DNA of 64,000 nt from Pseudorasbora parva (GCF_024679245.1 NC_090176.1:50723115-50787114), one strand, 5' to 3'; shown: positions 10,601 to 22,856, numbered from the stretch's first letter. Notes: generated from the letters alone by a model not told the origin. Translations and numbers: made by a program.

Positions 10601-11280
10601 AGCTGTAAAACTACTATACTTCCTTAGTAAATGGCCTGTTTTGGCTGTAAATAGTCTTTTCTATCTATGATCTAAGTGGTTACATGCTTGCTAAATAAAA
10701 CGTAATACCTTTTTTACGAATGTGCTTAAAGGCCTTAAAGAGCTTGAAACCTGTTAATTGCTGCTCGCAGCTATATTTGACTCTTGTTTTCTAAAAGAGA
10801 TTGAAAAAAATTAAGTGAGTTTAGGGTTCAAACAAAAACATATGGACACAAATACTGAGGAAGAACATAATGTTTTGCAGTGCACAACAACTCTTCCATA
10901 TAATATGCTTCAGATAATCATTGATTTATTTTAAAGCAGAGCAGACACGGCTCTAAATGTTGATGAAAGGCTTCATCAGAGCGTCTCCTGAGGCCGTTCC
11001 AGCTTTACTATTATTTTCTTGTCATTTGTAAATGTTCTCGTCAGTGTCGGAGCGCTGAGATCTTAATTAGTGTAATGAGGCAATTATGCGTCTTTGGTGG
11101 GCAGAGGTGAATCTCTTTGTTCTTTTGGCCTCCAGTATCGGTTTGAGAGTCTTGAAGAGAAGAGCAAAGATAAAAGAGATTGAAATGTTGGTACTCGCAT
11201 CTGCTCTGGTTTAAAACTTATTGAAAAGTCCTTCTCAGCTCTGACATTCACCCCCCCAAAATGCATTTGCTCCAGTTTAT

Positions 11281-11282
<2 letters not shown>
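10601..11282. other. No gene or clear repeat recognised
   Basis: Intronic sequence with short meaningless frames. I see nothing to annotate. Confidence 0.5.

Positions 11283-11368
<86 letters not shown>
11283..11368. repeat. (AC)43 microsatellite
   Basis: An uninterrupted AC run. Confidence 0.98.
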
Positions 11369-11371
<3 letters not shown>

Positions 11372-11765
11372 GTCTTTTATCTCCTTCTACTGACTCGAGA
11401 TCATCTTTGGCCCGAGGCGGCGTTATTGAATTGCTCAGGAATGCCGCGTCTGAAGGCCTTTTACTGTTCTAATAGTTTTTAAATGATTAATTTTTTTCAG
11501 TTCCGCATTTCGCAGGAAATAATTCACGCCGAAACAAAATTGCATTGTTGAGAGAAGAAAAAACACAATAAGTGCCATCAATGCATGTTCTGATAGTCTC
11601 TTCTACTCACCAAGGCTGCATATATGTGATCAAAAATACAGTAAAAATTATGAAATATTATTAAAATAAATTTTTTTCTATGTGAATATATTGTAAACTG
11701 TAATTTATTCCTGTGATATTTTGTCTTTATGGAGCTTCCTCCTTCCTCTTCCTCTCAATTCCTCC

Positions 11766-12160
11766 GATTGGTCTACTCTGCTCTGATTGGTCAGATGGCC
11801 CAGTCTGTTGCGATTGGTCTACTCTGCTCTGATTGGTCAGATGGCTCAGTCTGTTGTGATTGGTCTACTCTGCTCTGATTGGTCAGATGGCCCAGTCTGT
11901 TGCGATTGGTCTACTCTGCTCTGATTGGTCAGATGGCTCAGTCTGTTGCGATTGGTCTACTCTGCTCTGATTGGTCAGATGGCTCAGTCTGTTGCGATTG
12001 GTCTACTCTGCTCTGATTGGTCAGATGGCCCAGTCTGTTGCGATTGGTCTACTCTGCTCTGATTGGTCAGATGGCCCAGTCTGTTGTGATTGGTCTACTC
12101 TGCTCTGATTGGTCAGATGGCTCAGTCTGTTGCGATTGGTCTACTCTGCTCTGATACCCA
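11766..12160. repeat. 46-bp minisatellite carrying two CCAAT boxes per unit
   Basis: About 8.5 units contain CTCTGATTGGTCAGATGGC and CAGTCTGTTGCGATTGGTCT. ATTGG, the reverse of CCAAT, occurs twice per unit. The same unit, inverted, forms the array at 29237-29520. Confidence 0.95.
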
Positions 12161-12690
12161 GTCTGTTATCATATCTGAATTTCAGCTCTTCCTTAGCATT
12201 TGATACACAGTGATACAAACTCCCCTCCTCTGCCTTTCTTATTTAATGACACATTTGGAAACTCTATCGCCCCCTTGAGTCCTGAGGTCTGGTTCACCGA
12301 ACTGAACTCTTCTAGGATTTCAACACTCAAAGCTTTGAAGTGTCTCCTCCTTTATGATTTACAGCAGGACCTTTACGAGAGCGGCTGCCTCGAGAGATCC
12401 ATTTCATGTGCTTTAGAAACGTGTTTCTCAGCATCAAATCAAAGAGAGTTTTAGATCACAGCTCATTTAAATTACAGACTGAAGGTGTCGCCAACCAAAG
12501 TAGAAGAGCGAGAGACGGTCTATGCCAGGATCAGTTTACTTGTAATTTTCAGTGCCACCCCAAACAATCACTGAGGTATAATTATGCAAAAATACACTTA
12601 TTTCTGTGATAGTAGTGGTGCGTGTTTTTACTGGAATTCATGGAAAGTTGCTTTATCTTCAGAAACAAGACTGATTGTGAAGGAAAGCGT
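12161..12690. other. No gene recognised
   Basis: The longest frame (12200-12454, plus) has no homology that I recognise and no splice signals in a sensible arrangement. Confidence 0.5.
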
Positions 12691-12697
12691 ACTGTTA

Positions 12698-13496
12698 ATA
12701 TTAATATTGAGACCACACTGCAAAAAAATGTGTTTCTTACTAAGTATTTCTGTGTTGTTTCTATTCTAAATATCTAAATATTTTATAGTAAAAACTATTG
12801 TCTTGTTTTGGGGGGAAAATAACTCTAAATGAAGAGAGTTTTTGCTTAAAATAAGCTAAATAATCTGCAAATGTGGTTAGCAAAATAATGTTGTTTTAAG
12901 ATTATTTTTCTCACCCCATTGGCAGATTATTTGGCTTATTTTAAGCAAAAACTCTCTTAATTTAGAGTTGTTTTCCCCCCAAAACAAGACAATTACTTTT
13001 GCTTGTCTAGTAAATCTTGTTTTAATAATTTTTAGATATTTAGACTAGAAACAAGACAAAAATACTAAGTAAGAATAGCATTTTTTGCATTGTGTTAATA
13101 TTAATATTGATAGCATACTGCAAAAAAATGCTTTTCTTACTTAGTATTTTTGTCTTGTTTCTAGTTTAAACATCAAAAAATTCTTACATTAAGAAACATT
13201 TACTAGACAAGTATAAATTATTGTCTTGTTTTGGGGAAAAATAACTCTAAATGAAGAGTTTTTGCTTAAAATAAGATAAATAATCTGCCAATGGGGTATG
13301 AAAATAATCTTAAAACAACATAATTTTTCTCACCCCATTGGCAGATTATTTATCTTATTTTAAGCAAAAACTCTTCATTTAGAGTTATTTTTCCCCCCAA
13401 AACAAGACAATTTGTATAGCTTGTCTAGTAAATACTTCTTGTTCTTGTTTTAAGACAAAAATATAAGTATAAAAAGCATTTTTTTGCAGTGCAGCA
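12698..13496. mobile_element. Two palindromic MITEs in direct tandem, with shared flank
   Basis: Two units (about 12698-13095 and 13096-13496) each start with TTAATATTAATATTGA, then ACTGCAAAAAAATG, then arms of about 180 bp that are reverse complements of each other (TTTTTGCTTAAAATAAG in one arm, CTTATTTTAAGCAAAAA in the other), and end in GCATTTTTTGCA. Because the flank is duplicated too, this is a local tandem duplication and not two independent insertions. More copies are at 20248, 21512, 22857 and 43650. Confidence 0.85.
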
Positions 13497-13529
13497 GTTT
13501 CATTTTGGTGACTACGCTTTAAGAAAAAA

Positions 13530-14480
13530 GGTACAGTTCTGTCACTGGGGCGGTACTCTAAGGTACAAAACCGAAAAGGTACATCTTTGTAACTTACTCA
13601 CCCCTAAATGGTGCATATTAATACCTTAAAAGGTACACTCAAAAAAAAAAAGAAAAAATGATTTTATAGATAAGACACATTTAAATTATGTTTACTTTAC
13701 TTAATTAAATTAAGTTGTGTCGAAATGTGTTCAATCAGCCTAATATATTTAAAACTGAAGTTTACTTAATTAATTTGCATTAAAACTACATGAAATATTT
13801 GTGCTGCCATAACTAACTGGGCAGTGGGTCTGTAGTTCCCAGCATGCTTTGCAAGGGACTGCGCTGGGAGAGTAAATGTCTGGATTAAAGTGTGATTTTA
13901 TGAGTTTTTCAGTAAGGGGAAAGATGTTATTAGTTTATGTTCGTGTTTAATGTTCAGTTATGTTGGACATTGAGGAGTTTCTGTAATTTTGTGGTTACCA
14001 TTATGCAGAAGAGTGTGTGTGTGTTTAGGGCACTTATATACAAATTCATTAGATGGAAATCCTGCTCTCAATTAAATATTTTTAGTTTGTCCAATGAGTT
14101 AATTTTGCATTTTATTTTGAAAAAACATGCTTGTTGTTACTTAAATTTATTAAAGGCAAATTATATTGATAACAGTATTCACCTTACATACACTTTTATA
14201 AATTTAACATAACATCATTAAGTAAACGGCGCATATAAATATTATGTAACAACAATTTACTCAAAGAAATTGTGCCAGTTTTACTTGATTTTTTTTGTTC
14301 GTATAACTAAATTGTTATTCGTAAAAATTGCTCAATATAGTTATGTGCAACCACTTACCACATATTTTTAAAGTAAATTCAACGTCTTTTTTTTTAGTGT
14401 ACATATCAGTACTTTAAGAGTGCATATTAGTACCTTTTCAGTTTTGTACCTTAGGGTACCGCCCCAGTGACAGCAATGTA
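13530..14480. mobile_element. Inverted-repeat element split by a MITE (13636-14399)
   Basis: The outer arms 13530-13635 and 14402-14480 are inverted copies of each other (CACTGGGGCGGTACTC, GTACAAAACCGAAAAGGTAC). Between them, flanked by TA, is a MITE of about 760 bp with ends CACTCAAAAAAAAA and TTTTTTTTTAGTG. Confidence 0.75.
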
Positions 14481-14970
14481 CTTTTCTTCTGACAGAGTCC
14501 CCAGTAAACTGCAGCGCTGAGGCCTGTCTCTTTAAACACTGGAGATCTTTGAAGTGCTATTTGATGCCGCTGCAGTCTGGGTGGTCTAGAGAAAGACCAT
14601 CCGCTCTTAAAGCGACACTTCACCTCTATAATATGATCATTATTGAGTCTGATGTCGTTCCAAACCTGCAAGCTGATATTCTTCTGAATTTGTACCATTA
14701 AAGTCTCATAACAGTAGTTCATATGACTCCAGCACTATATCTCCAGTCTTCGAGACCCCCCTTCGCTGCAGCCTGCAGCACGATGACGTTGCTGGATCAG
14801 ATCCAATACGTACCGGATAGTGGATCGTTATGGCGATGTCATAGCCTACCGATCTCTGGGTTAATTTATATTGCGAATGCGCTGGTCTTAAGTGACATGT
14901 ATGATTGTATATAGATAATGTTCTAACCTGTGTAGTTGTATTACTGATAAATAGTATTAAGTAGGCTAAT
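14481..14970. other. Intronic sequence, repeat remnants
   Basis: The stretch 14610-14740 (AAAGCGACACTTCACC, GATGTCGTTCCAAACC) resembles the AGGGTTAGTTCACCC repeat family. No exon was found. Confidence 0.45.
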
Positions 14971-14975
14971 TATAG

Positions 14976-16250
14976 AGACTCCTCCCACACTCTCTTCTGA
15001 TTGGCTGTGATTTTGGATTGATTTGGTTGCGAGTGCAGTGCGTTTGCAGAGAGACTCAGCCCACACTCTATTCTGATTGGCTGTGATTTTGGATTGATTT
15101 GGTTGCGAGTGCAGTGCGCTTGCAGAGACTCCGCCCACACTCTCTTCTGATTGGCTGTGATTTTGGATCGATTTGGTTGAGAGTGCAGTGCGTTTGCAGA
15201 GAGACTCCTCCCACACTCTATTCTGATTGGCTGTGATTTTGGATTGATTTGGTTGAGAGTGCAGTGCGTTTGCAGAGAGACTCCGCCCACACTCTCTTCT
15301 GATTGGCTGTGATTTTGGATCGATTTGGTTGAGAGTGCACTGTGTTTGCAGAGAGACTCCGCCCACACTCTCTTCTGATTGGCTGTAATTTTGGATCGAT
15401 TTGGTTGAGAGTGCAGTGCGTTTGCAGAGAGACTCCGCCCACACTCTATTCTGATTGGCTGTGATTTTGGATTGATTTGGTTGAGAGTGCAGTGTGTTTG
15501 CAGAGAGACTCCGCCCACACTCTCTTCTGATTGGCTGTGATTTTGGATTGATTTGGTTGCGAGTGCAGTGCGCTTGCAGAGAGACTCCGCCCACACTCTC
15601 TTCTGATTGGCTGTGATTTTGGATTGATTTGGTTGCGAGTGCAGTGCGCTTGCAGAGACTCCGCCCACACTCTCTTCTGATTGGCTGTGATTTTGGATCG
15701 ATTTGGTTGAGAGTGCAGTGCGTTTGCAGAGAGACTCCTCCCACACTCTATTCTGATTGGCTGTGATTTTGGATTGATTTGGTTGAGAGTGCAGTGTGTT
15801 TGCAGAGAGACTCCGCCCACACTCTCTTCTGATTGGCTGTGATTTTGGATCGATTTGGTTGAGAGTGCACTGTGTTTGCAGAGAGACTCCGCCCACACTC
15901 TCTTCTGATTGGCTGTGATTTTGGATCGATTTGGTTGAGAGTGCAGTGCGTTTGCAGAGAGACTCCGCCCACACTCTATTCTGATTGGCTGTGATTTTGG
16001 ATTGATTTGGTTGAGAGTGCAGTGTGTTTGCAGAGAGACTCCGCCCACACTCTCTTCTGATTGGCTGTGATTTTGGATTGATTTGGTTGCGAGTGCAGTG
16101 CGCTTGCAGAGAGACTCCGCCCACACTCTCTTCTGATTGGCTGTGATTTTGGATCGATTTGGTTGCTAATACAAGGGGCTTGCAGAGAGACTCCGCCCAC
16201 ACTCTCTTCTGATTGGCTGTGATTTCGGATTGATTTGGTTGCGAGTGAGT
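14976..16250. repeat. 74-76-bp minisatellite with CCAAT and GC boxes
   Basis: About 17 units contain TCTTCTGATTGGCTGTGATT, then GGATTGATTTGGTTGCGAGT, then GAGACTCCGCCCACA. The long stop-free frames on the minus strand (up to 410 residues, in several registers) arise from the repeat. Several multi-unit blocks are themselves repeated, for example around 15440-15750 and 15960-16200. Confidence 0.95.
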
Positions 16251-16301
16251 GAACGGCAGAGCATTTCTGGGATGAAATTAAATCCAAATGTGTGTGTGCG
16301 T

Positions 16302-16738
16302 TAGGGATGGCTCGATACCACAATTTTGGATTCGGTACGGTACCACAATCTAATACCGAAGTACCGATATTAAATCGATACCACAAGGTCTGATATTAGC
16401 GCGGGTATATTGCACGCGAATGAGAACAATTATGCAAGTTTTGAGTTTATAAAGTGGGAAATTACCACAAATGTTTATTGGTAAATTAATCAGCAAAGCT
16501 TATCACATCAAATCAGTCATTTGAAAACTTTCTTGTGAGAAATAATTTCAGCAAAAATCTCTCAAAATGAGCAAATTGCTTCTGGTTTCAAAAGACGTCG
16601 CACTAGACTAAAGCAATCTGCATAATCCGATTCAACATTTCACGCTCGTCTCGGGATGGAGAACGGAAATCATTTGAACATGCAAGTGATTTTATAGCAT
16701 TTCGTAATAAGTTACAGGAGATATGAGCTCATACGACA

Positions 16739-16779
<41 letters not shown>

Positions 16780-17437
16780 CTGTCACTTAGTCACGCTCGC
16801 ACATTACACATTAAGTTTCCTTAAACAGTCAAATACACAGAATTATGTACAAATGTCCATCTTTAGTGAGTAAGTTATTCACATAAACACAGGCGGTTGT
16901 GTCTAACGGGAATATAAATAGTGCAATAGTACGCGTGCAAATATAATGAGATCTAAATGTCATTGGTTGAAACGAACGCTGGAGATTGTGATATTTGATC
17001 TTATGTTAGGCTTTGTGTGTGCGTTGATCAGTGTTAAAAGAAAATAAATGTCTAAATGAGATGGTTTGAATGATCACTGACCTGTCGATCTCTTCAGAAG
17101 TCCTAAAGTCAGGATAGTGACAGATGCTTCTTGGCTAGGTTTGATGGTTCTTCATCAGTTTTATAAGCAAAGTCATTACAAATGTCACTTCTACTCCTCT
17201 CTTTATTAATTCGTTTTGGGCATCTTGAGTGAGATTCAACTGCTTTATCCATTTTGTCCGTCTATGTTGTTGTCACATTAGCCGGTTGTTTCGGGTCAGT
17301 TTGGGTAGCGCGCTGCCATCTAGCGGTGAACTTCGGAACAGCAGCATATACCGAAATGTGCCAAATCATGATATCGTACCGTTTTAAATAAAATATATAC
17401 CGGTATTTTTCCAGTACCGGTATATCGCGCATCCCTA
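16302..17437. mobile_element. hAT-like element inserted next to the edar exon 3 donor
   Basis: A perfect 8-bp duplication GTGTGCGT flanks it (16294-16301, 17438-17445). The ends are TAGGGATGGCTCGATACCAC and TAGGGATGCGCGATATACCG, inverted. The 1136-bp interior is noncoding and holds a CA run at 16741-16777. Its right end is 51 bp from the last base of edar exon 3. Confidence 0.9.
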
Positions 17438-17488
17438 GTGTGCGTGTATGTTTTTCATCCTGTGTTTATGTGAACGTGTGTTTCTCAC

Positions 17489-17611
17489 CATGTAGGGCTC
17501 TTGTCCTGGTTGGCATTGTGGGCAGGGTTGGCAACTGCTGATTGTGTTGTTGTAAAACTCATTTTCTCCACAGCTCGAGTACTCAGCACTCACAAAAGAC
17601 ATGCTGGACAC
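17489..17611 (-). CDS. edar: edar coding exon 3: end of signal peptide and cysteine-rich repeat 1
   Basis: This exon has 41 codons, phase 0 at both ends. The acceptor is gttgtttgcag before GTG TCC AGC; the donor is ATG then gtgaga at 17488. Residues 1-9 (VSSMSFVSA) complete the signal peptide. From [13 protein letters not shown] onward it matches human EDAR AEYSNCGENEYYN. The cysteine series C-C-C-C ([15 protein letters not shown]) starts the first TNFR cysteine-rich repeat, which binds ectodysplasin. NNT is a potential N-glycosylation site at the place of the human NQT. A hAT-like transposon (16302-17437) ends only about 50 bp inside the following intron. The homology is very clear over the whole exon. 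Confidence 0.95.
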
Positions 17612-17639
17612 CTGCAAACAACACACAGGCACACACATA

Positions 17640-18410
17640 GGTTTATTACTTAAGCAAAAAATGCAACCTGGTAAACTTCAGACGGATTTTAATATCTTAC
17701 ACACTAATATACTAAAATAAGCTGTGGACTGAATGACTGCTGTGATGAATTATAAACAGAACAGCTTGAGAAATCCTAAAGTTTAAACCTAAAAGTTTGA
17801 AGATTTGAAGTCTCTCAGACAGATAGATTGATTGCTGTGTGGTTGTTAGGGTATTCTGTAGTGCTCATTAATTAATTAACTAACTTATTGTATAAAGTGT
17901 TATCAACTGCCACAAGAATGTAAGTTTATTGAGATCTAGTTACGTCAGTGACAAGCGTATTGTGCTTCCAAACCAAATAAAAGTGTGTGAAGCTCAAAAT
18001 CAGACGCATCACTCTCTGCCGTCCTCCTCCAGTTTCATTTCCCCAAACATAAATTACATTCATTTGGATGTGAATCGAGGTGAAACAACAAGTTTGTTGT
18101 TTGTGGATTTTGGCTTTGTCACCCTCACAGGCATTTCAACACTCTCGCTCCTTCATTTGCTTTTGCTACAAGCTGTGAATTAGCGCACGGGAAGTGTTTG
18201 GCCGCTATAACTCAACACAGATCGACAAACAGATGAATCACGGCAGATTCATTGAGCTGCCAAACTCTGCGACTGAAGCAGGAATGTAATAAAATGTGTG
18301 GGCGGAGCTGGATGTTGATTGGCTCTGGCTGAATGAGATTCTTTGTGGTTAAGCTTTAATGTGTACATGCGGATCTGCTCACAATCTCTGCGAAACAATT
18401 AGAAATGCAC
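17640..18410. other. Intron 2 sequence, nothing recognised
   Basis: No repeat structure or exon identified. A plus-strand frame at 17929-18183 has no recognisable homology. Confidence 0.5.
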
Positions 18411-18417
18411 TATATTA

Positions 18418-20245
18418 CAACAGGGTCATTCTGTGTCAAATCAACCAAATTTAAGTAACTTCCCCAGCTCAAATATTTTATTTTGTTAATATTTTTTTCT
18501 GTACAAAGACAAACATAAATAGTGATGAAAGCCAAAATGTTATATGTAATGGCTGTATATTGACTGAGTAATCCACTGTTTTGTTGAGGAGGGTCAAAAT
18601 GACAAGTTTCGCATGAGATTTGGAGCCAAATTACAGGGGGGTAAAAATGACTTTAAAAAGATGGCAGCGCCATTATTTTATTTTTACACAGAGATCGGCA
18701 GGTTTATTAGTAAAATCTGTTGACTTGTGCAATCTTTGTTGCATTATATCCCAATGGTGACAGCTCTAAACTGGCGGAAAAGCACTTCTTGTGTTTGTTG
18801 GCTCAAGTTTGCTTGCCTGTAACTCAAGAAGAACTGAAGATATCTTAATATCCTTTTATATCCTGGTTCTTAACAAACTTTTCTTTTGGGATCTCCATTT
18901 TAAAGGCCCTATATGGTTCAATCCCAGAGATGTGGAGATCTTAATGTGGCTCCATCAGTAAATCGGTCAATAGTTAACATTTTCAGTGGTCAAAAACCAA
19001 GTGTGGGTCACTTTGCATTCAGTTGATACTTTTTTCTTTTAAAGAGGAATATCTGAAGAAGAAATAATGTAGAAACTAGATTTTTTTGTATTTACATAAT
19101 TGCATAGAATACCTGTCTGAGTACAATAAATATTATTTTCCAAAGATTGCATTCCTGTCATTTAATACGTATTCAAGATATCTTAATATCCTTCTAGATT
19201 CAAAATATCCCTAAAACTGATTCAAATATAGATTTTTATTCATACACATTTGAGAGCAAGTTAATGTGCCTCCACCAATTTTCAGTGGATTTTGTTTTCC
19301 TCAAGTACGTATGTTTTATGCATTTTTTTGTTTTGTTTTGTTTTTGATAACGTTTAATGTTAGAAAGATATCTTGTTTTATTCTTCAGTGATTCCTCTTT
19401 ATTAGCTGTGGGCAAAGTGAGCCATATTTGGTTTTCAATCACGAAAAATGGGTATAATTCAATAATTTGGACATGGAGTCACACTGGGGTCCCAATAACT
19501 AAATAGGGCCTTGGAAATGAAGATGTCATACAGAAAGTTTATTAAGAATGAGAATCTAGAAGGATGTCAAGATTTGTTTTGAGTTACAGGCATGCAATCT
19601 TTGGAAAAATAATCTTTATTGCAATATTCTATGCAATTGTGTAGATGGAAGAACAAAAGTTATATTTCTAGTTTCTACATTATTTGTTTAAAAGTATCAA
19701 CTGAATGCAAAGTGACCACACTTGGTTTTTGACCACTGAAAATGTTAACTATTGACCGATTTACTGATGGAGCCACATTAAGATCTCCACATCTCTGGGA
19801 TTGAACCATATAGGGCCTTTAAAATGGAGATCCCAAAAGAAAAGTTTGTTAAGAACCAGGATCTAAAAGGATATTAAGATATCTTCAGTTCTTCTTGAGT
19901 TACAGGCAAGCAAACTTGAGGCAACAAACACAAGAAGTGCTTTTCTGCCAGTTTAGAGCTGTCACCATTGGGATATAATGCAACAAAGATTGCACAAGTC
20001 AACAGATTTTACTAATAAACCTGCCGATCTCTGTGTAAACATAAAATAATGACGCTGCCATCTTTCTAAAGTCATTTTTACCCCCCTCTCTCATGTGAAA
20101 ATTGTCATTTTGACCCCTTCTACAAAAAAGTGGATTACCTAGTCAATATATATCCATGGCATCTAATTTTTTGGTTTTCATCACTATTCATGTTTGGCTC
20201 TCTATAGAAAAAATATTAACAAAATCAAACATGGAATGACCCAAC
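18418..20245. mobile_element. Long foldback element with arms of roughly 850 bp
   Basis: The left arm (GGGTCATTCTGTGTCAAATC at 18422) is mirrored by the right arm ending near 20240 (inverse GGGTCATTCCATGTTTGATT). Matching pairs run inward, for example ATGTGGAGATCTTAATGTGG at 18929 and its inverse near 19775. CAACAG occurs just outside both ends and may be the target duplication. There is no transposase frame; the transposon class is unclear. Confidence 0.85.
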
Positions 20246-20247
20246 AG

Positions 20248-20655
20248 CACTGCGAAAAATGCTCTTCTTACTTAGTATTTTTGTCTTGTTTCTAGTCTAA
20301 ATATCTAAAAATTCCTACATTAAGAAACATTTACTAGACAAGTACACATTAGTGTCTTGTTTTGGGGAAAAATAACTCAAAATGAAGAGAGTTTTTGCTT
20401 AAAATAAGATAAATAATCTGCCAATGGGGTGAGAAAAATAATCTTGTTTTCTGTTTGAATTAAGAATATTTTTCTCACCCCATTGGCAGATTATTTATCT
20501 TATTTTAAGCAAAAACTCTCTTCATTTTGAGTTATTTTTCCCAAAACAAGACAATTACTTTTGCTTGTCTAGTAAATACTTCTTGTTTTAATCATTTTTA
20601 GATGTTTGGACTAGAAACAAGACAAAAATACTAAGTAAGAAAAGCATTTTTTGTC
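20248..20655. mobile_element. Palindromic MITE, third copy
   Basis: It has the same ends and arms as the copies at 12698-13496, with a near-perfect hairpin around TGCCAATGGGGTGAGAAAAA and its inverse. Confidence 0.85.
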
Positions 20656-21377
20656 CTACATCACCAATAGTGGTGCACGTCACATAATGGATTAGGTAGT
20701 TATAACATTTCTAGCTCAAGTCAGTTTATTTTTCTCTTTTTTATGTTTTATGTTTATGTTTATCTCTTTTCACAGTACATCACAGAGCGCTGCATTTCAA
20801 AAAATGATTTTCTTCCTTAAATATTTGTACTAGAAAACAACACAATCATCCATCATTTTGTGCAGTGTGCTAAATATTTGTGTAGAGTTGACTTGAATTT
20901 GTTCTAGCTCATTAGATGTGACTTAATGATGCTTTATTAGTCTCTCTATAGTCACTGACTGAACATCTGGGCGGTGAAGCGGCACGTTTGCAGCCTTTGG
21001 TTTCAGGGAATAACTCTCTATAGATATAACGCTCTAGATGTTATGAAATGGCAGCAGTTTTCCCTTCAACAAAGGCTCAATTGACACTAAGGGCTGATTT
21101 AGTCATAATAAGCGGGATTATACAGATCTCCTCTCACTTGCAGTTAACCTGTCGTTTGAGTATCTCACAGCCCTTTGGAAGGGCATTAAAAGCCTATTAT
21201 TAAGATGGCTGCGCAGAGAAATTAGGTTCTGGGAAGGCAGCCAGACAGATTCGGTGTTGCAAACATGAAGGAGGTGGGCGAGCAAAGCGGAGACAGATTA
21301 ACATGACGCTCAAAGATGCCTTTGTAGTCGCTCGGGCTTATTTGGGCAGGCTGTTGTCTCGGCTGGATGGGACTTAC
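20656..21377. other. Unique intron 2 sequence beside exon 2
   Basis: Not obviously repetitive and slightly GC-richer than its surroundings. It may hold conserved noncoding sequence; nothing can be named. Confidence 0.4.
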
Positions 21378-21446
21378 CAGCAGAAGAGGCAGGAGGCAAG
21401 ATTGGGTCTGTCCTCCTTTTGGGCCCATTTTGTCGTCTTCCACCAT
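21378..21446 (-). CDS. edar: edar coding exon 2: start codon and signal peptide
   Basis: The exon spans 21454-21378, with 8 nt of leader before ATG at 21446-21444. Upstream is a long pyrimidine tract ending ttggcag; downstream is the perfect donor gtaagt. The 23 codons give MVEDDKMGPKGGQTQSCLLP followed by LLL, phase 0. Joined to exon 3 this makes a signal peptide of about 32 residues with a hydrophobic core and a V-S-A cleavage motif before EYSSCGEN. Human EDAR has the matching pattern TQTPWLPVLVVSLM before AEYSNCGEN, which supports this as the true first coding exon. A second in-frame ATG (codon 7) has the better Kozak context (A at -3, G at +4), so translation could start there. The exon is too short to stand out in an ORF scan. 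Confidence 0.85.
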
Positions 21447-21511
21447 GAGGAGGTCTGCCAAGAGAAAGAGAAAGAGGAATTGAGAGGTTGCATGTAAACA
21501 CAAACTCTTTC

Positions 21512-21912
21512 ACTGCAAAAAATGCTTTTCTTACTTAGTATTTTTGTCTTGTTTCTAGTCTAAATATCGAAACATTTTTATATTAAGAAACATTTACTAG
21601 ACAAGTATAATTCTTATCTTGTTTTGGGGGAAAAAATGCTCAAAATGAAGAGAGTTTTTGCTTAAAATACGCTAAATAATCTACCAGAGGGGTAAGTAAA
21701 ATAATGTTGTTTTAAGATTATTTTCCTCACCGCACTGGCAGATTATTTATCTTATTCTAAGCAAAAACTCTCTTCATTTTGAGTTATTTTTCCCAAAACA
21801 AGACAATCATTTTGCTTGTCTAGTAAATACTTCTTGTTTTAAGAATTTTTAGATGTTTGGACTAGAAACGAGACAAAAATACTGAGTAAGAAAAGCATTT
21901 TTTGCAGTGTTT
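21512..21912. mobile_element. Palindromic MITE, fourth copy
   Basis: Starts CACTGCAAAAAATGCTTTTC and ends in the inverse, GAAAAGCATTTTTTGCAGTG. It lies about 60 bp upstream of the exon 2 acceptor, in intron 1. Confidence 0.88.
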
Positions 21913-22855
21913 TTAGTGTTCTAGTACAGATAAATCAAGATACATTTACTGGAGAAGCAAAATGACTGAAGATGTTAAGATTTAGTTTCTTTAAAAACAT
22001 TTATAAAATAGACAAGAACAAGAGAAATTTTTGCCAATAGTCAGAAATATAACGTGTTTTCTCTTTGAATTAAGATACATTTTCTTTCTAGCTTTCCACA
22101 TGGTGGATGTTCTTGTTTAAAGCAAAAACATTTAAAGCATTTTTTAAGTAATCAAATTTTAATATTGTGTGTCAACAAATGATCTTGTTGAGTAAATGTA
22201 TCTTAACTGTTACAAGTCATAGAGAAGTTTCAGATATTGCACTTTACAACAGGAAAGTGCAAAAAAGTAATAGAAGTTTAATTTTTAACTAAAAAATACA
22301 AATTTTGCACAAAATATAAATTTGACAGAATAATTTGCTCCCTAATTGCTAGAAAATCAAAGCCATACATCGAATCAAGTTTTTAGCTATTATTGTTAAC
22401 TAGAAAAATTATTCTGTTAATTAAAATAATGCTGAAATAAAAATGCAATCATTGAAAAACTTAAACTAAGCGAAAATTAGAAATGTTGCCTAGGCAACAC
22501 AATTATTAACTGGAAATAAATAAAGATTAAAATAAAAATAAATTAAACCTAAATTGCATTATTAAAAAATAATGATGAAAAAGAAACTAAAATTATCATG
22601 AAAACTAAAAAAAAGCTCATTTAAAATATATTAACTAAAGCTTAAATAAAAACTAATTTAAAAATGTTTTTCATTTTTAATGAAAAATTTAGGATGAATT
22701 TGGAATTGTTAAGCTTTTGAATGAGACCAAATTTATGGTTATTACTAAAATGTAATTGGGAAAAAGACAATAAATAAAGCACACCAAGACACTGACAAGA
22801 ATGATTAGATATTTGTATTAAAAATAAGAAAAAATATGTTTCGCAGTGAACACGT
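21913..22855. repeat. ACATTTACTGGAGAAG repeat followed by AT-rich sequence
   Basis: 21920-22210 is a copy of the dispersed repeat with an inverted partner inside it. 22210-22855 is AT-rich with no recognised feature. Confidence 0.5.
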
Positions 22856-22856
22856 G

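Noticed and set aside
14970..16202. 410-residue minus-strand frame.
   Set aside because: Product of the 74-76-bp minisatellite; the frame drifts between units.
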